Part shown: positions 19,959-33,500 of the stretch, one piece after another
Position numbering within the stretch: the first letter of the stretch is position 1
How the letters are laid out: each line of letters opens with the position of its first letter
NCBI GenBank assembly: GCA_033439295.1
Contig: JAVTLE010000014.1
Location: 558,001-622,000 of the forward strand
DNA from: Deuterostichococcus epilithicus
Lineage: Eukaryota > Chlorophyta > Trebouxiophyceae > Prasiolales > Stichococcaceae
DNA: 64,000 nt
Reading direction: 5' to 3'
The notes under the pieces: model-generated
Told to the model about the DNA's origin: nothing
The model's database searches: none
The model's input: the letters and a program-made list of their open reading frames with translations, nothing else
Program-made: the position numbers and the translations under genes

Positions 19959-20852
19959 TCAATGCATCTGCTGCCTTAAGACATCAAGTGCAAGAGACCC
20001 GCAAGCATTGCATGTGAGCACACAGGGGGTCTGCGTGGATGACGAGGTTTTGTCCAACAGCGTACTGCATGCCGTGGCGTGGGGGGACACTGTCGCCGGT
20101 GGGTAACACATCACGCCGCCCAAGGCCTTCGCGAAGGGTGAACCCTTGCTGATGCAGCCGTGACACCCATCAGCGCCCACCAGGTATTGACCAGCTTTGC
20201 AGCTCCGCGCCAGTAGCCGCTTGGTGGGTCGATTCCCGCCGCCGCTATCTGCGCTGGGAGATGCAGTCGCAGGAGGCCGCCCATATGGATGGTTGCCTGG
20301 TGGCTGCGGCCTCTCAGACTGCGGCTGCGTTGTAGGAGGCGGCGGCACAACATCGATGTTGACAAGCGCGGTGGCGCTCGCGTAAGTGTCCGCTGAAGGG
20401 TTGGTGTTACAATCCGTGCTGTTGTCGGAGCCGTCCGTCGCCGGCAGCGACTGGCAAATAATGTCGTGTTTGCCAATGCTGACGGGCTGCAGAGAGATTT
20501 TGAATGTGGCGCTTGTGCCAGCCCCCAAAGGTACTCCGCTGCCAGCCAGGGTGTAGTTCACCATCATGCTTCCCGGGATAGCCTCGCCGCACAGCACAAA
20601 CGTACTCGACGGGCCACCTGGGCAGTGCGATCGTGCATCAGAGTCTGTCCCGAAGGTGAGGATCCCGCTGACAAAGACGGTGTCGCCTGATTGCACTGTC
20701 GTGCTGCGGCTGATGATCAAGTCGCTGATTGTCTGAGAGTAATCTTCTGCTGATGCAAAGCCGTAGCTGTGGAAGAAAAGTGCCAGCAAGGTCAGCCGGT
20801 AACCTCGCCGGTGTGATGTCATATTGCAACTTAATGCTTTATTCTCAGCCAT
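19959..20852 (-). CDS. secreted or cell-surface protein with Cys-rich C-terminal segment
   Basis: A single open frame of 297 codons opens with two candidate Mets. The second (MTSHRRGYRLTLLALFF) starts a clear signal peptide, with likely cleavage after the FASA segment. The mature part has a beta-rich Ser/Thr region (TTVQSGDTVFVSGILTFG, YTLAGSGVPLGAGTSATF), several N-glycosylation sequons, a Pro-rich linker (VVPPPPTTQPQSERPQPPG) and a Cys-containing tail (CKAGQYLVGADGCHGC) resembling Cys-rich ephrin-receptor/GCC repeats of algal surface proteins. No function can be assigned. The frame may not be the whole gene, because possible downstream exons lie at 19128-19870; a donor near 19994 would end this exon before the apparent stop. 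Confidence 0.6.
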   Translation of the reverse strand: MAENKALSCNMTSHRRGYRLTLLALFFHSYGFASAEDYSQTISDLIISRSTTVQSGDTVFVSGILTFGTDSDARSHCPGGPSSTFVLCGEAIPGSMMVNYTLAGSGVPLGAGTSATFKISLQPVSIGKHDIICQSLPATDGSDNSTDCNTNPSADTYASATALVNIDVVPPPPTTQPQSERPQPPGNHPYGRPPATASPSADSGGGNRPTKRLLARSCKAGQYLVGADGCHGCISKGSPFAKALGGVMCYPPATVSPHATACSTLLDKTSSSTQTPCVLTCNACGSLALDVLRQQMH

Positions 20853-21532
20853 CTGACAGCGGTTTACATGCTGCTGACAGGCAGCAACGCTTCAGATTCG
20901 GATGATGTCGGAGCAGTCTCGGAGAAGCCGACAGTCACCAGCAGGTCGCGAGGACTTCGAGCGCAGCGTGGAGATAAATAGTGGTTGCCCGCGATGTTGG
21001 ATTCACTTGTAGGCATCGTCGCATCATGACAGATGGATTTATTGGAATAAATACTCGCGGCAAGCCAACAAGAATCCGCACTAGCGCCGGCAAGGCGCAT
21101 GTCGCTGTCTTCTTTTACATCGGAGGATTTGTTTCAGCATCTGCCCTTCTGCCAACTACAGCGGAAATTGAGTGGAATCCAGGCGAGATATGACAAACAA
21201 GGCCCTGAAGTTCCAGCTCTGATGAACAAGACGGTTTGCATGCCTGAGGGAACACCCAATAGCAGTGAAGTGTGTCTAATTGCAGAGGGGCGTTTCCTAC
21301 GCGATTCCTACGACGCAATTCCTGCTGTCAATGAAGTCGGTTCAGGCGAAACTTGGACACTTTCTGGTTGGACACTTTCTGGTCCTCTGCCGCAGGCCTG
21401 CATCCCTTGGCGAGGACACAGTGGCTGCACCGTGCTGCAAACTGCCAGCACGATCGAGTATGGCTGCCATGATGCCGGCTGTTCTGCTGCATCTTGCGAC
21501 CCTGCGCAGCCACTCCTGCCGGCGCTGGCGCC
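20853..21532. other. intergenic region: ACC1 3' UTR and upstream region of the secreted-protein gene
   Basis: The plus strand carries ttaca at 21115-21119, a TGTAA in the ACC1 sense strand about 415 bases past its stop. A 15-base unit (ttggacactttctgg) is perfectly duplicated at 21353-21382. No coding signal is seen. Confidence 0.45.
21115..21119 (-). terminator. TGTAA polyadenylation-type motif for ACC1
   Basis: The sense strand of ACC1 reads TGTAA here, 415 bases past the stop. Suggestive only. Confidence 0.35.
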
Positions 21533-24500
21533 TCAGGCGCCGGGCTTCTGCCGGTCGGTGTCCCCCAGCCGCCGCACCGGCGGCGCGAGCGCCGTCCGCA
21601 GCTTCGCGGCCAGCGCGGGATCGGAGGCGACGATCTCTCGGAGGCCGGCGGCGAGCGCGGCGCCGCCGCCGTCGGCCGCCGCCAGCGCCAAGATGTGGCG
21701 CGCCGCGGCGACTGCCCGCAGCGCCCGCAGCGCCTCCATCACCTGCGCGCGGCCGGCGCCGCTGGCCGCCCAGGCCAGCACCCGCCTGCACGGAGTTGGG
21801 ACGTCGGTGACGAGGGAGGGCTTAGGAGAAGGTCGCTGATGTACGAGACGTGGGTCCGTGGGTCCAATGTGCGCTATCGCTGCGCTGGCTGCCCAGGTTG
21901 GCGCTGGCTGCCCAGGTTGGCGCTGTGATGCGTGTGAGCCTGATGCAGAGCTGACCTGCCGCAAGCGCAGCCGCCACAGCACGTGCCATGCATGGTGGCC
22001 GGCGCCAACCGAGAGACATGGTCTGAAGCCGGCAGCGTCAGCTTTCTGCATGCTGGAGATTTAGCAGGGGTGCAGGGTCTGGACCCCTCAGCAATCGACC
22101 TGTCGTCAGACAGCAGCACAGCGTCCGGCGCCCTGGCATCCAGCTGCACGCCGCTGGCGCCAGACCCGCCAGTCGAGCTGCCATTGTGCTCCATGGAGCC
22201 GTTCAGGAAGCTGCCATTTGAAGCGCCGCCCTCGGCGGCGCCGACGCCCTCATCACGGCGCAGCGCCGCCAGCAACCAGCTGCGCACAAGTGCCACGGCG
22301 GCAGGCCGGCCGATGGAATCGTCCGTCTCCCGGACACGAGCAATCAGCTCCTCCTCAGCCAGCCTGCAAGACAAGCCACGTTGTCAGACTGTTTTAGGGC
22401 AGGGATGCCCAAAGGAGCGTCGGTTGACATAGCTGCGAAGTCTGGTGCCGTTGCAAGGCGGGCTGCAGCCACGACATGCATGACCCTGTCCATGCTGAGT
22501 CGTAGCCACGCAAGCGGCCACGACACGCACGGACCCTAGCATGCAAGTCGCGGCAACCTTGCGCTTGATGCACATGGGGAGAAACAGGCGTCGCCACTGC
22601 ACCTGCGGCGCAGGCGCTGCACGAAGAAGGCGCGCGCCGACCGCCAGGGCACCACGCCCCGCAGCACGCCAACAGCCAGCATGCGCGCCGGCGTGTCGTG
22701 CATGGCGGCAAACGCCACCGCAACCTGCGAAGCATTCTCAGAGGTGTCGCCTCCAATTCCAACGTGCTGCTTTGCCTGGAGCCACGGAAGGCTTCTTCGA
22801 CACTAGAGCAGCGTGCACACCAGCAGCATGTAGCATGCAGCATGCATGCCGGTGGCTGGAATACAATCTCCCACAGGAGCAGCCATGCTTCGACGACACC
22901 TCGGAAAGGTGCATGCGACCGGATGTGGTTCTCGTAAGAGGACTGGAATCACCAGCAGGGCCAGGTTACCATCAAATGTAGAACCTCAGGGCGAACAACC
23001 TGTCCTCAGACAGACGGAGCGACATGCGCGGCGGGAGCAACAACGTGCCTGACGATAGACCGGCAGCAGTGCTTCCTCGCGCGCGCGGACCGCCCCCTCC
23101 CACCCCGCAGCAGCCTCCGCCTGCAGCGACCAGGGGACCTGATGGTCAGTACGCTGCATTTTGAAGCGCAGCAGAGGTCCGGGGGGCTGCTATGTGCCTT
23201 TCCATCACCAGCTTGCCGCTAGCTTAGAATCTGTGGCCAACCTGTCGGATGATGTTGCACAGCATAGTTCGCATTGCCCTCGCTGCCGTGTGCTGTGTGC
23301 TGAGCCATGAGATGTCATTGTCTCACGGCCACTGGGCAGGCAGCGGCGGAGAACGAGCAACAAAGGAGGAGAAAACACCGGACATGGTGACATGTGGTGC
23401 TCCTCCTTTGGCGCTCCTCCTTCGCTGCCGCCTGCCCACTTGCGCTGATTAATAGCTTTGACGCCATCAACAAGATCCCCTCCACCTAGTCGGACTCCCA
23501 GCAGGCTGGCTCGCAGCCGGGCGAGCCAGATCGCCGGCAACACCGAAGAAGGACGGTGGTGTGCCGATGGCCGGGTGCAGGTGCTCTTTGAGCTGTGCAT
23601 CGTTTAGTGCACCCGAAGTCCACTGCTGACTGAAGACGGTGACGAATGCACATCTTGCTGTGCTGGTCGTAGATTCTGTTCGCACTCGCGCCGGCACGCG
23701 CGATATGACAGCGTACAGGGCATGTCCGGACGCAAGCCCCTTCGGCGTGCTGGGCACACCTCGGTCAGTCGCCCACAGGGTAGCAAGCCGCTGTCAAGGC
23801 TGACTCCCCGAACCAGACCTCCAGCTGTGGGGGCGGCTCTGAAATCCTATATCCTTGGACGCACCTTGAGCTGCCGGATGACAGGGTCCAGGCGGCCCAT
23901 GGCGGCGCGCAGCTCGGGGGTGCGGAACTTGATCTCCACCATTCCCTCCGGCTCCAGCACGCCGCCGCGCGCGCCGCCGTCGGCATACATCTCCACCTGC
24001 GGCAGGGCAAGGAGACCAGCTCGAGGTCTGATCTTCAGTTGAATTGTGGCGGGTTTGATCCATTACGGCACCACTGTGCCCTCCGGCTCGAGGAGAGGGC
24101 GCCGCCGCGCATGCCGCCGTCTGGATATGGTCTCTCCGCCTGCGGGAGGTCCTGGCGGCCGCAGCGCCGACTCTCAAATCACATTTGCCACTCTGCATTC
24201 CGGAGACCAGTCTCCACCATGTCCTTTCATGTAGCCTCAGTCACACCTGGTCGGGGTTGATGGCGGAGTCGACGACGACCCAGGCGCCGCCGCGCAGCTC
24301 CGCGCCGGGGGGCAGGTACACGAAAGCGGGGCGGCGGTAGGTGCGCAGCGCGTCCACAATCAGCGAACCCGCCTGCGGGAGGATGAACAAGTCAGTCTCA
24401 GCAAGGCTCCAGTCACGCAAGAGCTGCAAGCCTTTTAAAGGTTTGATGGGGGCTGTGCGGGTCCTACGGGCATTGCGGATGCAGCAGCGTGCGCACCTGC

Positions 24501-27500
24501 AATCTGAGCCAGAAGGCCATGTTGGCATGCTCTTCTGGCAGTGACTGCAGGGTATACTACTGCTGCTGCAGCTGCCACGGCAGTTCGCCGATACGCAGCG
24601 CTCTCGGTCTCCAGACGCTTTGTGCAGCATGCATGCCCCGACGGCACTGCACTGGACTAAGACACCGTGCTGGCTGGCTGGCACACAGCTTGTGGAGCGA
24701 AGCAACATAGCAGAGAAATATATTAAATTTCAATGATGTGTTGTTTCCATGCACAAAAGCGCAAGCGCCACATCGTGGTCAGCTGGCACATGAGCCTGGG
24801 TGCCAGCTGGCTCAGGGTTTGGCCAAATGCAGCATTTGGACATTTTTTGGTAGCGCTTGAATCGCTTTTGAAACGCTGTGCACACTGCAAGCCTCAGTCA
24901 GCCTGGAGCGGACCAGGTGATACCGATAGGCGCGATGCTGCAGGCATTGCGGATGCAGTACCGAATCAAGCTAGAACGAGGTCTGCGAGAACCAATAGAG
25001 CTCCCCAGCATGCTTCTGTTCAGACAAGCACACGAACAGTCCGTGCTCGTCACTGGACAAGCCGCACCAAATGCCCAGCACGCAACCGGGGTAGCCCTTT
25101 TGTGTGGACTTGTGTTGAGATCAACCTCCAACAATTCAATGTGCCTTTGAACGCACCTGCAGCACGCCCTCAAATAGGTCGCGCTGCCCGCCGGAGAAGC
25201 CGCGCCAGTTGGCCAGCACGAACAGGGGCAGCCCCTCCGCGTCAAACTCCTGCATCGCTGCCGCCGTCTTGGCCGCCGAGTCTGGGAACCACACCTGCCC
25301 TGCCTGCGGTCAGGCCGCGGTGATGTAGGATGAGAACCTGCTGGCCTTGCCGGGAGCTTAGGGCACCCTGACGTAAGTGCGGCAGGCTCCAGAGAGAGAG
25401 GCTGTGGGGTCTTTGGGACGGGCATTGGATTACTGTCATCATTGCGAGGTATGTCCGGCACCCCAGTGCTGGGGAGTCTACGCTTCTGCATGCCAGGTGC
25501 ATTCACATGCAAAACCACGTCCAGGCAGCAGGTTCTGAGCACTGTCGCAGCGGCACACCACTGCGGTGGTCGCAGCCTACAACCTGCTGACGAGCGCACC
25601 ACGGCGAGAGACGCATGATGTCGCATGTCAGCTGGCCTGCTCAGACTGTGACCCCGAGCACTGTCTTCTTCACGAGACAGTTTTGCAACCTGCTTCAGTC
25701 ATGGCGAATGCACAGTGCACGAAACAGGTGTGCCACCTGCTCCAACGCGCCCCCATGACACTGCCTTGGCAGATGTTACACTGCTCCGAGCAGCCTAAGA
25801 AGCAGCAGATGAATTCCAGGTGCTGCACTTCTCCTTGGAAACGTAAGAGCAGGCACCTGGGGGATGATGCGCTCGGAGGAGTCGGGCATGCCGGGGTCCG
25901 CCGGCACGTTGAGCATGACGGTGGCAGACTCCACAGCAATGATGCCCACCGGCGTGCCGCCCAGCCTCGCCCGGCCTGCAGGTTGTGAAGAAACAATCCG
26001 GTCTGTTGAACATGGTGGGTCGGTGACCATGCATAGGGCGCAGCGGCTGACAGTTCACTCCTCTGGCAAAGATAGGGAGAATTCCAAGCAACCAGAACAT
26101 TCGGTTCGGCAGCCGCAATGCTGCCGCGCACCGCCCTGGTGGGTGCAGGGCGACGCTGCCCGAAGCCAGCTGGCAGCCATCGAGTGTCTGTATTGAGACG
26201 AGGGCCAGGGAACCGCCCACCCAGCAGGGCACCCACCCAACAGAACACTGCCCGCTCTTGAATGGCAGGACGAAACGCGCACCCGTGATGACGGTGCGCG
26301 CCCAGCCGGCCTGCGCCTCCACCCAGCTGCCCCTGTCGAACAGGCCCGACTGCCACTCCTCGCCGGGTGCAGGAGCCGCCGAGCTGTTGCCGCCGGCGCG
26401 GCCAGCAGCAGGAGCGTCCCGGCCGGAAATGGCAAGCCGCGCGTCCAGCCGCCCGTCTGCAGCCACAGATGTGACGGAGTGTGCAGGTGGCAGTCCCAGA
26501 AGAGCCAGCTCAGGTAAGTCGTGAGCTGTGCAGAGAGAGTGCTCTAGGAGCAGTCTGTGCGATGCCAGCAGGAACGGTAATCAGATGGCAATGAGCGTGC
26601 ATGCACATTGCACAATAGCGGTTCATTGTTGTGCAGCGGCAGAGTGTTTGAGAGGAGAGCTTGGCACTGTTGGCCAAGCTCGCTAACGTGCCACCCTGCC
26701 GCTGCACACTGTCCGGCCGCACTTGCTGATGGTGTCTCAGGCAGGCAGCTTTCGTCACTTGACTCCACCGACCTTCCGCGGGGGAGACGGTCACAGGACG
26801 GTCGGCCGGATCAAGCGTCGGCAGCGTCGGCAGCGAGCCGCCAAGGACCGGCGGCACGAAGGCCAGCCAAGCCAGCACTGCTTTGACGCCCTCCAGGTCG
26901 TCCGCCACCACCTGGTGCGAGACCCCGTTGGCTCCCATAACCTGCGATTCGGAGACGACGCTGTGAAAGTTTGGTCAGGCGGTCCGGCTGACAGGGTCAT
27001 CTGATTGACGTGACTGGCTCGCCACTGCCTGGTGCAGATGACTGGTGCACACGCCAAATGCCATTACCTGCAGAGCAGACAAGGGCCGACCTTCCAGTGG
27101 TCGTGCAACGGTATCTGGTTGAGGTCCCAATGAGCGGGGCATCAGTGCAGAGTAGCACTTGCTGGAGCAGGTGGTGGCGGAGGCTGCGCCGGCAGGTCGG
27201 GAGCCCCTCTGGGTACTCCAGGACTTTCAGTTCATGAGGCTCGGATTGGAGGTGCTGGGACAGTAGCTACAGGAAGGCGGCACGCCTTGGGGCCGCCCAG
27301 CTGGACGTGGGAGGTGTACACGTCGCGGCCCAGCAGCTTGTTGAGGGCCGCGTAGCCGGTCAGGATGATGGGCTGGTCGGCGCGCTGCACCACCCGCCGC
27401 CCCAGCCGCGCAAGGTAGGCCCCGATGCCCACCGTACGCCCGCTCACCAGCGTCACCGTGAAGCCCTGCTCGGCAGAACGATTCGCATTCGCCGCATTCG

Positions 27501-30500
27501 CTGCGGACACTCAGTCGACGAGCCTCATGTACCAGCGGAGGAAGGAGGTCTCAACTCTGTTTTCGAGAAGGTGGGAGGGGGGTGGGGAATATGATCTTTG
27601 TGAGGCCCAGGTGCGTCCACATCTGTGTGACTGCCTGGCATGGATCGTCTGTGGTGCCCTCGTCTAGCACAAGCAGCTGACGCTTGGAGAACACAGGCAC
27701 TGTTGCAGCTGGCGAGTCAGCAGCACAGCACGGGTCACCAGGGTATCCCAGGGCAGAGAGTATGCCATTGGAGCGCCGTGCGGACGGGAGCTGCGCGCGA
27801 TCACTACTGCCAGTTGCAACGTGCGGCTCGAGCGTAGTTGCAACACTCGCCTTGAGCATCTTGGCTTGCAGATACAATGCATGCGAAGGCACACCAAGCG
27901 GCTCAGCAGGGTGCCATCTCAAGAGCGCACCTCGGCAAAGGCGCGGTTGTAGGCGGAGGCGATGGCGCCACTGCCAGACAGGCACTCCACGCCCAGGCCC
28001 TCCTCCGCGCCGATGACATCGCTCAGCCGCCAGCGCGCCTTGCCGCCAGGGCCTTCCACCCGCTCCGCCTGCCGGGGGCAGCGCAGAGCCTGTCGCCTGG
28101 CTGGCGCACGCCCCATAGTGACGCAAACGCAGGTCAGGCTGTCCCTGATTCGCCGAGTTGTGGCGCGATTACCAACCTTGAACTCATGTGGCGCTGGTGT
28201 CGTAGTGCACCAGCCCGCAGGAGGTCTCAGCGCTGATGGATTAGAGGCAGCGTCGAATGTCAGCCGATGTCTCTTCCGGCACCTGGTGCCTTGCAGCGCG
28301 GCTGCGAGCGCCGCACCTGGAAGCTGGGCCTGGAGGCTGCCGCTGTGAGGCGCTTGTGGTCCACCTCGGTCAGGTACAGGTACTGGAAGCCCTTGGCAGG
28401 GTCGGCGGCGTCCTGCCACTCCACCTGCTTGCAGCGTGAACACTGAGAATGGCGCATTGAACCATACTAGAGGAAACGCACGGCTGAGGCACAGGCACTG
28501 GGAGAGCCCTTCGCCAGGTCGCCGGATGTCCTGCCACCGTACCTGGATTGAATACCTGCACTGTAAGTATCTGCTCAGTGTCAGGCATGATACAGGCATG
28601 ATACAGCATTGGACGACCATCATGCACATCCACAGACTCCTGCCGTTGCAGCTGGGCGAACAGGAGACTCGCTGCTGCAGGTGTCGACTGATCTGGAGGT
28701 TTGCCACCTTGAGCGGCCCTGCTGGACGCTCAAGAAGCACACCCAGCATCACGACTGTCCCAGCGACAGGGATGCGGCGGCCGTCCAGAGGCCGCCCAGC
28801 AGGGCGGGTCGCCAGGCGAGCTTGCAGGTTGCACTACAGGCACACTGGGCAGCTGACACACATGCTTGCGCATGCACCCGCTCAGCTTCGGACAGGAAAC
28901 CTGATGTGCTGTGACAAACCCACAGACCTGTCCGAAGGAAGCCTGCCCTTCCTTCCAACAAACGCCTACCAAACAGCAAACGCCCACCAAAGACCCCCAC
29001 CTGCAGGCAGGCCTTGACCTCGTTGGCCAGCCCCACACGCGCCCCGGAGTTGGCAGCCAGGTACACCAGCGGCAGCCTTTCAGACAGCGCATACTCTGTA
29101 GCGGCGCGGAACACCGCGTCCTCCCGCGGCCCGAAGGAGCCGGAGGAAAACGTGATGTCGTTCGCGATGGCGATGACCTGCAGGCATGCGCATTCTCGTC
29201 TACCACCTAACTCGTACTTTACGGGGGTTTCATCCGTTGCTGATGTCATCCATGGGTGTGTCTTTCAGCGGCCGAGAGGATCCGGAGATGTTGTCATGAA
29301 GCCGGCAGTGGCACTGACCTGCGGGTGCACTGCTACAATGGGCCACATGTGGCTCATGTTCAAAGGGACCTGCAACTCTCGCATGTCGTGTGCCAGCCTG
29401 CGAGCGCAGGGAGGCGTGCGCAACACCAGGCGGAACAGAAGCCATTTTCAGGTCGCATGCTGTATGCCACTGCACGGGCGACAGCCGGGCGGCAGAGGGC
29501 GCACCTCCCGGCCAGCAGGGCACTCTGGCGCGCGCAGCGCCAGGCGCCAGGCGACGATGCCCACATTGTTTGCGCCCACCGGCCTATCCACCGGCTCGAT
29601 GGCCCAGACGGCGTGCGGGTCAGCCGCCGGCACCGCGCGCAGCTCCTGCGCCGCCACCAGCGGGCCTGCGAGGCGGGATAGGTTCACAGGGTTTGAAAGG
29701 GCTTTCAGGGTGCCTGTGGATGTAGGGTGTTGCGGTGCACTGGGCTATGTAATATGTGCTGTTTGGGACCTACGCAATGGCCAATGCATAGCTGCTGGCC
29801 TTGTGTCGCCAGCAGCTGTGCAGGGGCCAAAGCTCGGCTGAGGCGTGTGCAGCGTTCTTTGACCCTGGGTGCGGCCAACCACTCCGTCAGACTGCCTTCG
29901 GACTTGGCCTGACAGAGCAGCAGTGACAGCAATGTCGAGATCATCTGCAGCGCAGCTGCATCTCCTTGACATCACACCAGTTTGTGGGAAGTGTCACCTT
30001 TCCACATTGCGTGAAACGCGATGTTCATTGGAAGTCTGCCCACCTGGCGGGGGCACGGAATTGGGCTCGCCGGCGGCGGCGCGCGCCGCCCACGCCTGCC
30101 GCAGCGCATTGCCGAAGACGGACGGGAAGTCGTAGCAGAAGGTGGTCTGGTGGCGCCGCGCCGCCAGCCGCTTCTGCTGCAGCGGCTCCAGCGGCGGGTA
30201 TGGTGCCAGGATGGGTGTGCCCGCCAGGGGTCCAGCGCCGCCGCCGCCGCCGACGCCGCTGGCCAGGCTGCTGACGCTGCCACTACTCGCCGCCGCAGGG
30301 AGGCCGCCGGGCGGGCCGCAATTGCCGCCGCCGCCGCTGCTGCCGTTGCCACCGCCAAAGGGTGATGTGTACAGCAGCGGTGCGCCGGCCTCGTTGATGT
30401 CAGCAGGGCGCTCGAGATACACTTCCACATGATCCTCGTCGCTCTCGTGGCCTGCGGGTTTGAAACATGGTGTTGCAGCCTCTGGCGTCTGGACGGGCAT

Positions 30501-33500
30501 TGCACAGGCGACAACATGTTCGACCAGCCCAGTGCTCCAACCAAGGCTGCTTCACAAGCCAGAATATCGTCTAAATGGGTCACCGCCTGATATGCATCGG
30601 GAAGGCAAGACAGTTCAGGCTTGGTGCAACAACGGACGACAGCAGGCTCATGGCGCCTCCCTGCAGCACCGCAGGGAGGAGTTCGAAGCGCACCTGTGGG
30701 CGACGATGCGACGATGCGCCAGGCGCCGCCGCCGGCGATGCGCAGGCGAGCCTCCCACTGCNCCACCGCCGCCCGCCGCAGCAGCGGCCCCGCGCGCGCT
30801 GCGATGCCCGCCGCCGCCGCCCTGTTGAGAAGGGTTGGAATGTCAGTGCCACGAGGCAGCGTGCGAGCTTTCGTTGAGGCGGTGACGCTCACTGAACCGA
30901 TTCCAACTCGTCCCCAGCGCTTGTCCCAGGCTGATCTCCAGGCATTCAGCACCTACGCCACCGAAGCCAACGGCATTTGAACCACTGACACGCTATGGTC
31001 GACCTTGAGGTCGCAGCGGTGGCGGCAGCCAGACATGCAAAGGTAGCATTAAGCTATGGCATCCTCCGCCAGACGAGCTTCGGATGCTCAAAAGTGCACA
31101 AAGTCCACCCAGGCAGTCGAGCTTCGGTTGTTCGGAAGTGCACAAAGCCAGTAGTCCGAGATGCACCTGTTGTAGGCCGTTCTGTCACGGGAGCTGTGTC
31201 CTACATAGGGTGCATCTCATACAGCAGCGCTGGATTTGTGCACTTCCCAACATCGTCTGCCTGGCGGATGTTGCAGTTTTGCACTTCTGCCAAGTGCTGC
31301 TGCTAACCTCTGACAAAGTCACGTGCCCATTTCAGGCCCAGAATTATTATTGTGAAGGGGTGACGCCTGTGCGCCATCCAATATCACTAGAATTCAGACG
31401 GCCTGACGGCCAAACAGGGCCAGTCTCTCGCGTCTGCCATCTGTGGCGACGGTCCCGTCAGATTTACTGCACGAGCTCTGGTTCTGCATGGCGTCGGCAC
31501 GGCCCAGGTTCCCGCTGGCCTCCCACCTGAGCTCGGCGGCGATCGCGGCCTCGTTGGCTGACGCATGTGCTGGTAGCGTCGGAAGCACCGCAAGGTACAC
31601 ATGCGTCCAGTCGGCCCGCGTGCCGCCCTGGTTGCCTGGGAAAACAGAGCACGACTCGTGCTACGGTGTGCCAGCCGAATCCTTCGAGGACCATTGACAT
31701 CTCGTGTGAATGCTCCAAGGTGTGCAGGCTGCTCAGGTCTGCACTGCACTGCAACATGAGCACAGCACGGTCACGAATTGCCACCATGATCTGCCACCAG
31801 GAGGGTTGGGCGCTCATGGACAATGCTGCCGCTGCTCTGCAGCGCAAATGCATCAACACGTGCGCCAGTTGATCACAACATGCCTCCACAGCAATGAGCG
31901 AGGTATTGCAAGGATGTCTGCTCAGCGGAGCAGTGGCAAGGCACTCTCACCATCGCCATCATGAGCGAGTTCTTGCAGACTTGCACTGCATCAGAGCTGG
32001 AATTGCAAGACTTGCACTCGTGCTCGGACGCTGCATGCAGATGACCAGTCCCGGCCGGGTGTTGTCTTGCAGGTGTCAGCCGTCGCATGCGGCAATCATG
32101 TTGCCGATGTCCCGCACCTTGGCCCGCGGATGCGCGCTCGATGTTGGCCATGGCCGCCGTTACCGCCGGCTCCAGCGCCTGCACGGCCGCGATGGCAGCA
32201 GCGGGGGCATCACCTGCCTGCACAGCTGCCTGGAACCTCGGTTGCGGGAGTTGCCGCACCACACCCCTGCACGCATTGCGCCGTGCATATTGACAGCTTC
32301 GAAGCAGTTCCATCCTTCATTCCTAACCCATTCCTTCTGATGCCATTGCTGGCGTTTTCAGCGGCCAATGATCAATGCTATTAGCGGCAAAGTTGATTAA
32401 ACATAGCCGAGAAGTCTTCAAGTCGTTCGCTGCTCTACATGCCCCAAGCCATGCTAGCTCTTACGTCCACATTTGAGCGGCTTGTCAAGGCTGGATCAAA
32501 GCATGAGACTGACGGCCAAGCCCGCACAACAGCAGCGGTTTCTGTTAGGGCCATGCTGTGGTAACAGAAACCGGTGACAGAACAGCAGCCACCGTGTCTG
32601 TCACGGCCATGCAATGAAGACGAGTTCTGGCACGGCCCATGAATGCATATAATTCTGTCACGGCAATGCTGCGATGACAGGAAACGTTCCACGCATGCGC
32701 GCAACGTGATGCCTCCGCCGCAAGGAGGTGTCGGCACCCACCTGAGGAACACACGCTTGAGCGCGATGCTGCGGGGGTCGGCCCGCTCTGAAAAGGCCCA
32801 CATGTGGCTCTGCCGGTTGCGTGACGGCGCATAAGCAGCGCCGGCGCCGCCGCCCGGCAGCTTGCGCAGCTCCAGCAGCTCTGCGGCAACATGGCAGAGA
32901 CGGTCTGACAGCAGAACGAGCCACAGGTGGCCGGCATACGAGTCGATTTAAGGGCTGTGGTTTCGTCTCTGTAGCAGTGGCTGCACCAGCCGAACTATAT
33001 GCCGCCGGAGCAGACCAGCTTGTCTGACAAGCCTCCGATCGTGCATAGTTCGACAACGATTATCCTACTGCTACAGTCGCTGCTGCAGCATGCAGCTTTG
33101 CGCATTTTGGAAGCTGCACATGGTCGACATCAACAAGTGATCGTGTCGCCGCTGTTGACGAAACACTGTTGACCAGAAGTGATTGCAAACCAACCTGCGA
33201 TCGGCGGCTCCAGGGTGCGCAGCACAGGGTCCGCCTGGAAGTCGCCTGCGGCAGCGGTCCAGCACAGCCCCGCCCGCAGTGGCCCCAGCCGTCCGTGGTT
33301 GGCCAGCACGCTCACGCAGTTGAAGCCTGGGACATTGACGAAACGCAGCTCCTGAGCGCTCGCCAGCATAGCTCCACAACAGCAGAGAGCGCACAGGCGC
33401 TGTGCTGACGGCATTGCAACATGTGCATGCATTGCACTTTTGCAGAACTAGTGTCAGAGTGTCCAAGAACCTGGTGGGGCAAGCCCACCTGCGGCATGTA

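Noticed and set aside
29972-30952. Minus-strand frame of 326 codons across 30 kb
   Set aside because: It overlaps two ACC1 exons but is in the correct frame only for the 30694-30821 exon; the remainder is an intron and the other exon in a different frame.
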